Source: CBFDBT01 sp965603115
Lineage (GTDB): Bacteria; Pseudomonadota; Alphaproteobacteria; Sphingomonadales; Kordiimonadaceae
Assembly: GCA_965603115.1 (NCBI GenBank)
Contig: CBFDBT010000116.1
Location: 1-8,572, forward strand
Direction: 5' to 3'
Length of the DNA stretch: 8,572 nucleotides
How positions within the stretch are numbered: the stretch's first letter is position 1; each line of letters begins with the position of its first letter. Below the pieces are notes generated by a model, which did not search any database, was not told the DNA's origin, and saw only the letters and a program-made list of their open reading frames with translations. Below, piece by piece: positions 1 to 7,001 of the stretch. The position numbers and the translations under genes were made by a program.

Positions 1-1060
1 GGGCGAGTGCTGCAACCGTATCACCACCACCAGCTACAGCTAGCAGTGTGCCAGCATCACAGTATTTTGCGGCTTCTTTGGCAAGAGCAACAGTGCCTTG
101 GTCAAAAGGTGCCATTTCAAAAGCGCCCATAGGGCCATTCCATACCAAAGTATTAGAGTCTTGCAGTGTATCAGAGAGGTCTTTGACGCTGGCGGGGCCA
201 ACATCTAAAATCATCTCGTCGCCTTCTACGCTATAAGCGGGTTTTACTTTGCTTTCAGCCATGGCTTTAAATTCTTTGGCAACCACCACGTCTTCGGGTA
301 AATGCACAATACATCCTGCCTGCTCGGCTGTTTGCAGTATGTGGAGGGCTGTATTTTTGAGGTCCTTTTCACACAGCGAGGCGCCAACATCATTGCCTTG
401 GGCATAGAGGAAAGTATTGGCCATGCCACCACCAATAATGAGGTGATCTACCTTATTTACAAGATTTTCCAGCACTGTAAGCTTGCTAGATACTTTTGCG
501 CCACCGACAACGGCGGCAACTGGACGCTTGGGATCTCCGAGAGCCTTTTCCAGAGCGGCGAGTTCTGCGGCCATTGTCACCCCAGCAGCTGATGGCAGGA
601 GCTTTGCAATAGCTTCGGTCGATGCGTGGGCGCGGTGCGCGCAGCTAAAGGCGTCATTAATATAAACATCTCCAAGGGCTGCAAACTGGGCGGCAAGCGC
701 TGGGTCATTTTTTTCTTCGCCAGCGTAAAATCGCGTATTTTCAAGCACGATGACATCATCGCTGGGGAGAGCATCCCCCATGACAGCAAAACCAACTGGG
801 CGACCAAGAACGTCTGCTAAAAACGGCACAACAGGAGCAAGTGACATTTCCGGCACGACCTGTCCTTTAGGGCGGCCAAAGTGTGCCAAGAGCAGAACCT
901 TTGCACCTTTGTCGCATAGGCTGTCTACAGTTGCTTTAACGGCGTCAAGGCGAGTGTTGTCACTGACCTTACCGTCTTGCATTGGAACATTTAGGTCAAC
1001 ACGCACTAGGGCTGTTTTACCGTTAATATCACCGAGGTCGTCAATGGTTTTGAAAGACAT
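1..1060 (-). CDS. pgk: phosphoglycerate kinase, N-terminal 353 residues (3' end cut by window edge)
   Basis: Cytosolic enzyme that moves a phosphate between 1,3-bisphosphoglycerate and ADP in glycolysis, and works in reverse in gluconeogenesis or the Calvin cycle. Visible family motifs are the substrate-binding VDLNVP (residues 21-26), R37, HFGRPKG (60-66), ENTRFYAGEEKND, NDAFSCAHRAHAS, the hinge-side VGGAKVSSK, GGGMANTFL, VWNGPMG and the nucleotide-binding GGGDT at the window edge. The family is usually about 390-400 residues, so roughly 40 C-terminal residues lie outside. The ATG at 1058-1060 is supported by an AAGGA ribosome site (1068-1072) 7 nt upstream. It lies 61 nt downstream of gap on the same strand and is probably co-transcribed with it. 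No disruption is seen in the visible part. Confidence 0.97.
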   Translation of the reverse strand, partial: MSFKTIDDLGDINGKTALVRVDLNVPMQDGKVSDNTRLDAVKATVDSLCDKGAKVLLLAHFGRPKGQVVPEMSLAPVVPFLADVLGRPVGFAVMGDALPSDDVIVLENTRFYAGEEKNDPALAAQFAALGDVYINDAFSCAHRAHASTEAIAKLLPSAAGVTMAAELAALEKALGDPKRPVAAVVGGAKVSSKLTVLENLVNKVDHLIIGGGMANTFLYAQGNDVGASLCEKDLKNTALHILQTAEQAGCIVHLPEDVVVAKEFKAMAESKVKPAYSVEGDEMILDVGPASVKDLSDTLQDSNTLVWNGPMGAFEMAPFDQGTVALAKEAAKYCDAGTLLAVAGGGDTVAALA

Positions 1061-1072
1061 TATTTATTCCTT

Positions 1073-1101
1073 AAAAGAAAAGGGCGACCCTAAAGTCGCC
1101 C
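1073..1101 (-). terminator. hairpin plus U-rich tail between gap and pgk (possible partial terminator)
   Basis: Read on the minus strand, GGGCGAC and GTCGCCC (1095-1101 and 1082-1088) form a perfect 7-bp GC-rich stem with a 6-nt loop. TTTTCTTTT (1081-1073) follows at once. This is the form of an intrinsic terminator, but it sits inside a probable operon, 20 nt after the gap stop. The U-tract directly abuts the pgk ribosome site at 1068-1072. It may let only part of the transcription through to pgk, or may protect the 3' end of a tkt-gap mRNA. The structure is seen in the sequence; the effect is inferred. Confidence 0.6.
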
Positions 1102-1121
1102 AATGTATTATGCTTTATAAC

Positions 1122-2129
1122 TTAACCTAGGCTTGCCATCAGCACAGCAGTGTCTGACATGCGGTTAGAAAAGCCCCATTCGTTATCGTACCAGCTGAGG
1201 ATACGCACGAAGTTGCCTTCCATAACTTTGGTTTGCGAAGCGTCAAAGCTTGAGCTGTGGGCGTCGTGGTTAAAGTCGATACTAACACAAGGCATGTCTT
1301 CATATTGTAGAACACCTTTCATGTCACCGTCTGCGGCAGCTTTAATCGCTGCATTAATTTCGTCGGCTGTTACATCACGTTTGGCAACAAACTTAAGGTC
1401 GATCATGGATACGTTTGGTGTTGGCACGCGGATCGCTGAACCATCAAGCTTGCCAGCAAGTTCGGGCAGGACAAGGCCAACAGCTTTAGCGGCACCCGTG
1501 GACGTTGGGATCATGCTAAGAGCTGCTGCGCGGGCGCGGCGCGGGTCACTGTGTAGAGTGTCAAGCACAGGCTGGTCACCTGTGTAAGCATGCACTGTTG
1601 TCATGTAACCATGCTCAATACCGCAAAGTTCATTGAGAACTTTTGCAACAGGGCTCAGGCAATTTGTTGTGCAAGATGCGTTGGAGACAATAGTATCACC
1701 GGCCTTTAGAACGCCGTGGTTTACACCATAAACAATTGTTGCGTCACAGTCTGTGCCCGGCGCTGAAATAAGTACTTTCTTGGCGCCAGCAGTTATATGC
1801 TTGGCTGCTGCGTCACGCTTGGTGAAAATGCCGGTACATTCCATTGCAACATCAACATTTTCTTCGCCCCAAGGACGCTCCTCAGGATTGCGAATGGCAG
1901 TTACACGAATACGGTCACCATTAACAACGATGGCATCACCGTCTACTGCAACGTCACCGGGGAAGCGACCATGAACACTATCGCGCTTTAAAAGATAAGC
2001 GTTCATTTCCACATCGCCCAAGTCGTTGATGGCTACCACACGAATATCTGTGCGACCACTTTCATAGATAGCGCGAAGGACATTACGGCCAATACGGCCA
2101 AAACCATTAATTGATACACGTACAGTCAT
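1122..2129 (-). CDS. gap: type I glyceraldehyde-3-phosphate dehydrogenase
   Basis: Oxidises and phosphorylates glyceraldehyde-3-phosphate to 1,3-bisphosphoglycerate with NAD(P); its product is the substrate of the next gene, pgk. The 335 residues match the normal family length. The Rossmann nucleotide-binding motif INGFGRIGRN is at residues 7-16, the catalytic cysteine is C153 in SNASCTTNCLSP, and the catalytic histidine is H180 in TTVHAYTGDQ. HSDPRRARAAA, SMIPTSTGAAKA and the C-terminal WYDNEWGFSNRM are also present. The ATG at 2127-2129 has GGAG about 8-9 nt upstream. Only 27 nt separate it from the tkt stop, so the two are almost certainly one transcript. Cofactor preference (NAD or NADP) cannot be settled by eye. 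The gene could be labelled gapA or gapB; the dehydrogenase assignment itself is secure. Confidence 0.97.
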   Translation of the reverse strand: MTVRVSINGFGRIGRNVLRAIYESGRTDIRVVAINDLGDVEMNAYLLKRDSVHGRFPGDVAVDGDAIVVNGDRIRVTAIRNPEERPWGEENVDVAMECTGIFTKRDAAAKHITAGAKKVLISAPGTDCDATIVYGVNHGVLKAGDTIVSNASCTTNCLSPVAKVLNELCGIEHGYMTTVHAYTGDQPVLDTLHSDPRRARAAALSMIPTSTGAAKAVGLVLPELAGKLDGSAIRVPTPNVSMIDLKFVAKRDVTADEINAAIKAAADGDMKGVLQYEDMPCVSIDFNHDAHSSSFDASQTKVMEGNFVRILSWYDNEWGFSNRMSDTAVLMASLG

Positions 2130-2156
2130 TTTAGATTTCTCCAGTTCAAAAGGGTT

Positions 2157-4157
2157 TTAAAGTTTATTACGGACTTGGCTAACAACTGCTTCTGTTGTAA
2201 TGCCAAAATGTTCATACAGGTCACTTGCTGGGGCGGATGCACCAAAGCTATTCATGCCAACCATGATGCCTTGCTCGCCAACATATCTTTCCCAGCCAAA
2301 AGTCGCGCCAGCTTCCACGGATACTTTAACAGCATTTTCAGGAATAACACTGCGGCGGTATGCCTCGCCTTGCGCATCAAAGAGTTCAAAACATGGTAGC
2401 GAAACAACGCGGGTTGCCACACCGTCTGCTTCGAGTGTTTCTCGGGCGTCAAGCGCGATGCCAACTTCAGAGCCGGTAGCCATTATCACGACTTTTGGTT
2501 CTGATGAAGCTTCGCGTAGAATATAGCCACCCTTTGCACAGAGATTTTCTTCTGCGTAGTCAAGGCGGGTTTGATCAACACCCTGACGGGTAAGAGAAAT
2601 TATTGATGGTGCATCACTTATTTTAATAGCGGCTTGCCAACATTCAGCGGTTTCTACCACGTCAGCAGGACGGAAAACATAAGTGTTCGGCATGGCGCGT
2701 AAGCTCATCAGGTGTTCCACGGGTTGGTGTGTTGGTCCATCTTCACCAAGGCCAATACTGTCGTGCGTCATCTGATGAATAGCACGCACACCCATCAAGG
2801 CTGCTAGGCGAATGGCTGGTCGGCTATAGTCTGTAAAGACAAGGAAAGTTCCACCGTATGGAACATAATTACTATGCAGCGCCATACCATTCATGACAGT
2901 TGCCATGCCAAATTCACGAACGCCATAGTGCATATAACGGTTGGCGAAATTATCTGGCGTGATCGCATCCATCTGGCTGGTTTTGGTACCTACAGATCCA
3001 GTAAGGTCAGCCGAGCCGCCAATGGTTTCAGGAACGACAGCGTTGATAACTTCAAGCGCATTTTTTCCGGCAATGCGTGTTGCAAGTTTTAGCGGATTAG
3101 CAGCGAGATCTTTTTTATATGCGTCGACCGCAGCGTCTAGGCCTGTTGGCAAATCACCTTGAATGCGACGATAAAAGTCATCCTTTGCATCAGACTTGGT
3201 GGCATCAAATTTGGCTTTCCACTCAGCAGAAAGTGCTGCACCAGCTTCGCCAACACTGCCCCATGCATCCATAATAGCGTCGGGAATTTCGAATGGCTCA
3301 GCGTCCCAGCCAAGCGCTTTGCGCGTGCCGGCAATTTCTTCGTCACCAAGCGGAGCGCCGTGCGTGGCGGATGTGCCCGCTTTTGTTGGCGCGCCGAAAC
3401 CAATAACAGTTTTACAGGCAATCATTGATGGACGATCATCGGCTTGGGCTTGTTCAATAGCAGCCGCAATAGATTCTGGGTCATGCCCGTCAACCGACTG
3501 TACGTGCCAGTTACTGGCTTCAAAGCGCGCTTGCTGGTCGTCTGACGTGGTCATGTCGAGCTCGCCGTCGATGCATATATTATTATCATCCCAAAAGACT
3601 ATAAGTTTGCCAAGTTTTAGGTGTCCGGCCATGGAGATGGCTTCTTGGCTCACGCCTTCCATCAAACAGCCATCTCCGGCGATGACATATGTGTAATGGT
3701 CCGAGAGGTCGTCACCGATGCGCGCGGCATCAAGGCGTTCAGCCACAGCAAAACCTACCGACGTAGCAAGTCCTTGTCCAAGTGGGCCTGTTGTCATTTC
3801 AATACCGGGGCATTCCCCAAATTCTGGATGACCAGCCGTTGGGCTATGGAGTTGGCGGAAATTTTTAATGTCGTCCATGGTCGGACTGTCATAGCCTGTC
3901 AAATAGAGCAGGCTATATAAGAGCATTGAGCCATGACCAGCTGAAAGGATAAACCGGTCTCTGTTCGGCCACTCAGGCCACTTGGGATCAAAGTGCAAGA
4001 AATCGCGATATAAAACCGTTGCTACATCTGCCATGCCCATGGGCATGCCTGGGTGCCCTGAATTGGCTTTTTGAATAGCATCCATAGATAGGGCTCGAAT
4101 GGCATTGGCCATAGGTGCGTATGTTTGGTCTTCTTCTTGGGAAAGTATTTCGGTCAT
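2157..4157 (-). CDS. tkt: transketolase
   Basis: Thiamine-diphosphate enzyme of the non-oxidative pentose phosphate pathway and Calvin cycle. It moves two-carbon ketol units between sugar phosphates and yields glyceraldehyde-3-phosphate, which feeds gap downstream. With the start at 4157 it is 666 residues, the usual length. Visible landmarks are H35 in NSGHPG, H75 in SAGHGS, GPLGQG (124-129), the ThDP/metal motif GDGCLMEG (161-168) followed by DDNN, H266 in SATHG, the catalytic glutamate E415 in YGVREFGM, and H465 and H477 in THDSIGLGEDGPTHQP. The frame stays open to 4250, but family members start shortly before the MANAIRALSMDA segment, so MTEILS at 4157 is preferred. The ribosome site there is weak (GAAAGA). 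It is the first gene of the tkt-gap-pgk unit. Confidence 0.97.
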   Translation of the reverse strand: MTEILSQEEDQTYAPMANAIRALSMDAIQKANSGHPGMPMGMADVATVLYRDFLHFDPKWPEWPNRDRFILSAGHGSMLLYSLLYLTGYDSPTMDDIKNFRQLHSPTAGHPEFGECPGIEMTTGPLGQGLATSVGFAVAERLDAARIGDDLSDHYTYVIAGDGCLMEGVSQEAISMAGHLKLGKLIVFWDDNNICIDGELDMTTSDDQQARFEASNWHVQSVDGHDPESIAAAIEQAQADDRPSMIACKTVIGFGAPTKAGTSATHGAPLGDEEIAGTRKALGWDAEPFEIPDAIMDAWGSVGEAGAALSAEWKAKFDATKSDAKDDFYRRIQGDLPTGLDAAVDAYKKDLAANPLKLATRIAGKNALEVINAVVPETIGGSADLTGSVGTKTSQMDAITPDNFANRYMHYGVREFGMATVMNGMALHSNYVPYGGTFLVFTDYSRPAIRLAALMGVRAIHQMTHDSIGLGEDGPTHQPVEHLMSLRAMPNTYVFRPADVVETAECWQAAIKISDAPSIISLTRQGVDQTRLDYAEENLCAKGGYILREASSEPKVVIMATGSEVGIALDARETLEADGVATRVVSLPCFELFDAQGEAYRRSVIPENAVKVSVEAGATFGWERYVGEQGIMVGMNSFGASAPASDLYEHFGITTEAVVSQVRNKL

Positions 4158-4297
4158 AATGTCTTTCAGTCTTAAAAAATTACAATGGCTGAACAGGATT
4201 GATGGCCCTGAATTATTCTGCAAAATGGCGGGAGATAAGGCGCTCGTCAACCTTAGAAATAATATGAGGCCAATTTTTATGTCTTAAATTTTAATTT

Positions 4298-4313
4298 TCT
4301 GTGAATCCACAGA
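4298..4313. repeat. 16-bp palindrome upstream of a candidate promoter
   Basis: TCTGTG-AATC-CACAGA is a perfect 6-bp inverted repeat with a 4-nt centre. It touches the candidate -35 box of the plus-strand promoter at 4314 and lies in the 265-bp gap between divergently transcribed genes, so it could be an operator. The centre contains GAATC, a GANTC site of the kind methylated by CcrM in alphaproteobacteria. No regulator can be named. Confidence 0.35.
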
Positions 4314-4343
4314 TTGACGTAATAGCTAAAGTGACCGTATGCT
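4314..4343 (+). promoter_or_regulatory. candidate sigma-70-type promoter for the coiled-coil gene and zapA
   Basis: TTGACG (4314-4319) and TATGCT (4338-4343) are separated by 18 bp, giving a predicted start near 4350, about 70 nt before the ATG at 4423. The rest of the 4158-4422 intergenic region is AT-rich and must also hold the tkt promoter on the minus strand. I could not pick that one out with confidence. Confidence 0.4.
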
Positions 4344-4422
4344 CTGGTCTACGGTTAGATATGTCAGCCTGTGTTTGGATGTTAGTTGACTTAGACAGAG
4401 AGAATAAACGGGGATTGATCCA

Positions 4423-4983
4423 ATGATTGACACAGCAAAATCACGAACATTGAATGAAGCAAAAGATCGACTCGAAGCGAGCTTGGCGCACATCAATGAT
4501 TTAGTGACAGATAAAAATGCGGCCCTGATGGAAGCGCAAACTATCGCAGATGAGGCTGCTCACCTTAAAGAAAGGGTTGCTCAACTTGAGGCTATGAATG
4601 CAGAGCATGATGTAGCAATAACGCATAAAGCCCTTCACGGTGACAAGGAAGAGCTTGATAAAAAAGCGATCCTAAAATTACGCGATGAATATGAAAAATA
4701 GAAACCCTCTCAAAAGGCTCTAGAAGGTGAGCTTTTTGATGCTAAAAAGCAGCTAGCAGCAGATAGGTCTGTTCAGAAAAAACCGGATGCTAAAGTAGGT
4801 TCGGATGAGGCGTTAAAACTTGAAAATAAATCTCTACAAGAAGAGCTCTCTAATAAAATCCGGCAGGTGAATGGTCTTGAAAATGAAGCTGCATCACAAG
4901 AAGAGATGATGGATAAGGCTTGCAGTCAAATTGATAGTCTTATTGGGCGCGTGGAATTAATGATGGAGCAAAATCATGTCTGA
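4423..4983 (+). pseudogene. coiled-coil protein (DUF4164-like), interrupted by one in-frame TAG
   Basis: From ATG 4423 the frame runs 92 codons to a TAG at 4699-4701, then stays open in the same frame for 93 more codons to a TGA at 4981-4983. Both halves are rich in E, K, A, Q and D with heptad-like leucines, as expected for one continuous coiled coil. The far C-terminus (SQIDSLIGRVELMMEQ) resembles the end of the small coiled-coil proteins commonly found just before zapA in alphaproteobacteria. If intact, the protein would be 186 residues; if the stop is real, only a 92-residue N-terminal piece is made. No convincing start codon with a ribosome site exists just after the TAG. The TGA overlaps the zapA start by 8 nt. 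A premature stop by point mutation (for example from CAG, AAG or GAG), a sequencing error, and readthrough are all possible. Function is unknown; a division-related role is inferred only from zapA linkage. Confidence 0.65.
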
Positions 4984-5287
4984 TATAGCAGTGAAAGTGA
5001 ATGGTAATACTTATAAACTTGCCTGTGCAGTTGGTGATGAAGAGCGCATCGAAAGTTTGGCGTCTTATGTTGACAGGACATGTAAGTTGTTAACGGAAAA
5101 GCTTGGGAAAATTAGTGAAAATCGCATGTTATTGATGGCGGCTGTTCTAATAGCAGACGAGCTTTTTGAACATCTTGATGACGGTGAGTGGCCTATGCCA
5201 CAAGGGGGAACCAGTGAAGAGGAACTCAAAGAAATTTTTGATAAGATTTCCTATTCTATCGATGGTATCTCAGAACGATTAGCCTAA
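4976..5287 (+). CDS. zapA: cell division protein ZapA
   Basis: Small cytosolic protein that binds FtsZ and promotes bundling of filaments in the division ring. The 103 residues match the family. The N-terminal beta segment VKVNGNTYKLAC (about 6-17) is followed by DEERIESLASYVD and by the conserved MLLMAAVLIADEL helix (51-63). A charged, helical, coiled-coil-like tail runs from about residue 78 and is expected to mediate tetramer formation. The ATG at 4976 has a GGAG-type site about 8 nt upstream. The start overlaps the end of the coiled-coil gene (TGA at 4981-4983), a layout typical of translational coupling. If ribosomes stop at the upstream TAG, this coupling would be lost and zapA would rely on its own ribosome site. 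Confidence 0.93.
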   Translation: MSDIAVKVNGNTYKLACAVGDEERIESLASYVDRTCKLLTEKLGKISENRMLLMAAVLIADELFEHLDDGEWPMPQGGTSEEELKEIFDKISYSIDGISERLA

Positions 5288-5292
5288 TTTTC

Positions 5293-5321
5293 TTGCACAT
5301 AGTCTAACTTAAGCATAAATA
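5293..5321 (+). promoter_or_regulatory. promoter of the 6S RNA
   Basis: TTGCAC (5293-5298) and TAAATA (5316-5321) with a 17-bp spacer begin 6 nt after the zapA stop. The predicted start falls at about 5327-5329, exactly where the 5' arm of the RNA's closing stem begins. The agreement between promoter and structure supports both calls. Confidence 0.6.
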
Positions 5322-5326
5322 GACAG

Positions 5327-5490
5327 CGTGGATTCTGCCTCTCTTGTCAGAACAATTAGTAATCCCTGGGGCCATACTTTCTCTTAGGGAGCTGTCTCTG
5401 AATAGGACCGTGGTCTCTTTCATGCGGCGCCCACCTGTACCAACAGGTCACAGAGGATACGCACCGTTCAACGGTTAGGTGGGTCCACAC
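5327..5490 (+). ncRNA. ssrS: 6S RNA
   Basis: 6S RNA mimics an open promoter and binds sigma-70 RNA polymerase, lowering housekeeping transcription in stationary phase. The ends can pair: GTGGATTC (5328-5335) with GGGTCCAC (5481-5488), 8 bp including wobbles, giving an RNA of about 160 nt. That is the normal size for alphaproteobacteria. Further structure includes an apical stem between TGGGGCCAT near 5367-5376 and ATGCGGCGCCCA near 5422-5433, and small hairpins ACCTGT/ACAGGT (5433-5448) and ACCGT/ACGGT (5463-5475). The CCCTGGGG segment resembles the conserved 6S core. Its place just upstream of fau is the classical 6S neighbourhood. No clear terminator follows, so 3' processing from a longer fau transcript is likely. 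The exact ends are approximate. Confidence 0.78.
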
Positions 5491-5526
5491 CTTAGTGAAA
5501 TACTTTGACATGAATAGGCAATTTGC

Positions 5527-6111
5527 ATGACATCAATTTCTAGCGCTAAACATGCTTTGCGAGGCAAGCTGATGGATGCGCGGGATAATATGGCGCGCGA
5601 TACTGGATTTGCAGCAGCGGAAAAAGCCACAAAACATGCACTGAAGTATTTATTGCCACTGAGCAAGGGAACGGTCATAGCACTTTATTGGCCGGTTCAA
5701 AATGAAATTGATTGCCGTTTGTTGTTGAGTGACTTAGAGCGTAGAGGCATGACCATTGCTCTTCCCGTGGTGGTGACACCAGATAGTCCGCTGGAATTTC
5801 GTCATTACAGCACAGGAGACGCGCTAGAGCGTGGTGTTTTTAATACCCAACACCCAGCACCAGAGGTGCCTAAGCTTGTGCCAGATATTATGATTGTTCC
5901 GGCGCTGGCTTTTGATGGTGGTGGGCATAGAATTGGGTATGGTGGCGGTTTTTATGACCGAACACTAGCACTTTATGATAAAGCTAGAGCCATAGGTTTT
6001 GCCTTTTCTGGGCAAATCATTGATCATGTGCCTAGAACTGATCACGATAGAGAATTAGAAGCTGTTATCACTGATAATGGCGTGATTAAAATTAACGGGG
6101 TGAAACCCTAG
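5527..6111 (+). CDS. fau: 5-formyltetrahydrofolate cyclo-ligase (5,10-methenyltetrahydrofolate synthetase)
   Basis: Uses ATP to convert 5-formyltetrahydrofolate to 5,10-methenyltetrahydrofolate, returning this storage folate to one-carbon metabolism. The 194 residues fit the family. An N-terminal basic helix with LRGKLMDAR (11-19) is followed by the substrate-site segment YWPVQNEID (54-62). The signature VPALAFDGGGHRIGYGGGFYDR (124-145) contains the phosphate-binding GYGGGFYDR, and the C-terminus has DHDRELEAVITD. The start at 5527 is preferred because upstream ATG codons are out of frame; the ribosome site is weak (AATAGG, about 11 nt upstream). It is also called ygfA in enterobacteria, where it likewise follows 6S RNA. 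It is probably co-transcribed with ymdB, which starts 11 nt after its TAG stop. Confidence 0.95.
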   Translation: MTSISSAKHALRGKLMDARDNMARDTGFAAAEKATKHALKYLLPLSKGTVIALYWPVQNEIDCRLLLSDLERRGMTIALPVVVTPDSPLEFRHYSTGDALERGVFNTQHPAPEVPKLVPDIMIVPALAFDGGGHRIGYGGGFYDRTLALYDKARAIGFAFSGQIIDHVPRTDHDRELEAVITDNGVIKINGVKP

Positions 6112-6122
6112 AAGGCTGAGAT

Positions 6123-6938
6123 ATGCGGATTTTGTTTTTAGGTGATGTTATTGGCCGTTCAGGCCGCGAAGTGGTTATAGAACATTTACCACGCCTTAAA
6201 AAAGAATTGAAACTCGATTTTACTATTGTGAATGCAGAAAATGCTGCAGCGGGTTTTGGTATGACGGCAAAAATCTGTAATCAGATTTATGAAGCTGGTG
6301 CTGATGTTATAACGGGCGGCAACCACAGCTTTGACAATCGTGAGATTATGCAAACTCTAGATTCAGAAAAGAGATTGCTCAGACCAATAAATTATCCAGA
6401 CAAAGTGCCCGGAAAGGGTTTTGGTCTTTACGATGGGCCGCGCGGAAAAAAAATACTGGTGATCAACGCTATGTGTCGCGTATTTATGAACCCACTCGAT
6501 TGCCCTTTTGATGCTGTTGAAGCCATTTTAAAAAAATATACATTGGGCGCGACTGTAGGCGCTGTGATTGTTGACATTCACGGTGAAGCAACGTCAGAGA
6601 AAATGGCAATGGGACAATTTTGCGATGGCAGAGCAAGTCTTGTGGTGGGCTCTCACAGTCATATCCCAACGGGCGACACCCAGATATTAAATGGTGGCAC
6701 AGCTTATCAAACCGATGCAGGTATGTGCGGGGATTATGATAGTATTATTGGCATGGATAAAGAGGAGCCCCTGAGGCGCTTTGTGACTAAGCTTAACGGG
6801 GGGCGTTTTTCGCCAGCCACTGGGCCAGCCACTCTATGCGGTGTGTTTGTTGAGACAGACGATAAAACTGGCAAGGCACAGCGGGTCGAGCCGGTTCGCA
6901 TAGGCCCTAGGCTGATTGAAGCCATACCCAGTCTTTAA
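6123..6938 (+). CDS. ymdB: YmdB-family metallophosphoesterase (TIGR00282 type)
   Basis: Dinuclear-metal phosphoesterase; Bacillus YmdB and the Deinococcus homologue hydrolyse cyclic nucleotides, and the physiological substrate here is not known. The 271 residues match the family. All expected metal ligands are present: D8 in FLGDV, E39 and N40 in VNAEN, N67 in GGNHSFDN, H153 in DIHGEATSEK, and H178 and H180 in GSHSHIPTGD. The general acid position is H68. The usual NHTWD is NHSFD here, a mild variation. The ATG at 6123 is preceded by GAAGG (6111-6115), 7 nt away, which overlaps the last base of the fau stop, so translation is probably coupled. It should not be confused with the unrelated E. 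coli macrodomain protein also named YmdB. Confidence 0.93.
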   Translation: MRILFLGDVIGRSGREVVIEHLPRLKKELKLDFTIVNAENAAAGFGMTAKICNQIYEAGADVITGGNHSFDNREIMQTLDSEKRLLRPINYPDKVPGKGFGLYDGPRGKKILVINAMCRVFMNPLDCPFDAVEAILKKYTLGATVGAVIVDIHGEATSEKMAMGQFCDGRASLVVGSHSHIPTGDTQILNGGTAYQTDAGMCGDYDSIIGMDKEEPLRRFVTKLNGGRFSPATGPATLCGVFVETDDKTGKAQRVEPVRIGPRLIEAIPSL

Positions 6939-6957
6939 AAAGATTTTCCCAAGACAT

Positions 6958-6990
6958 AAAAAAACGACCTACCAAGGTAGGCCGTTTCTT
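6958..6990. terminator. bidirectional intrinsic terminator after ymdB
   Basis: AAACG-A-CCTAC (6962-6972) pairs with GTAGG-C-CGTTT (6977-6987) around a CAAG loop. On the plus strand there is one A·C mismatch and the tail is TTTCTT, which can end the fau-ymdB transcript 20-50 nt after the stop. On the minus strand the mismatch becomes a G·U pair and the tail is seven T residues, so termination should be stronger in that direction. This implies a minus-strand transcript arriving from above 6990. Confidence 0.75.
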
Positions 6991-7001
6991 AACAAGTTAC
7001 T

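Noticed and set aside
302..592. Plus-strand frames across the pgk region
   Set aside because: They are antisense shadows of pgk; the pgk frame carries all the conserved motifs.
4158..4250. In-frame N-terminal extension of transketolase from an ATG at 4250
   Set aside because: The extra 31 residues do not resemble transketolase, and the start at 4157 gives the standard family length and N-terminus.
4699..4701. Genome-wide use of TAG as a sense codon
   Set aside because: fau ends with TAG at 6109-6111, right before the ymdB start, so TAG works as a normal stop here.
5475..5678. A minus-strand protein frame over the 6S RNA end and the start of fau
   Set aside because: It overlaps two well-supported plus-strand features and shows no recognisable family or ribosome site.
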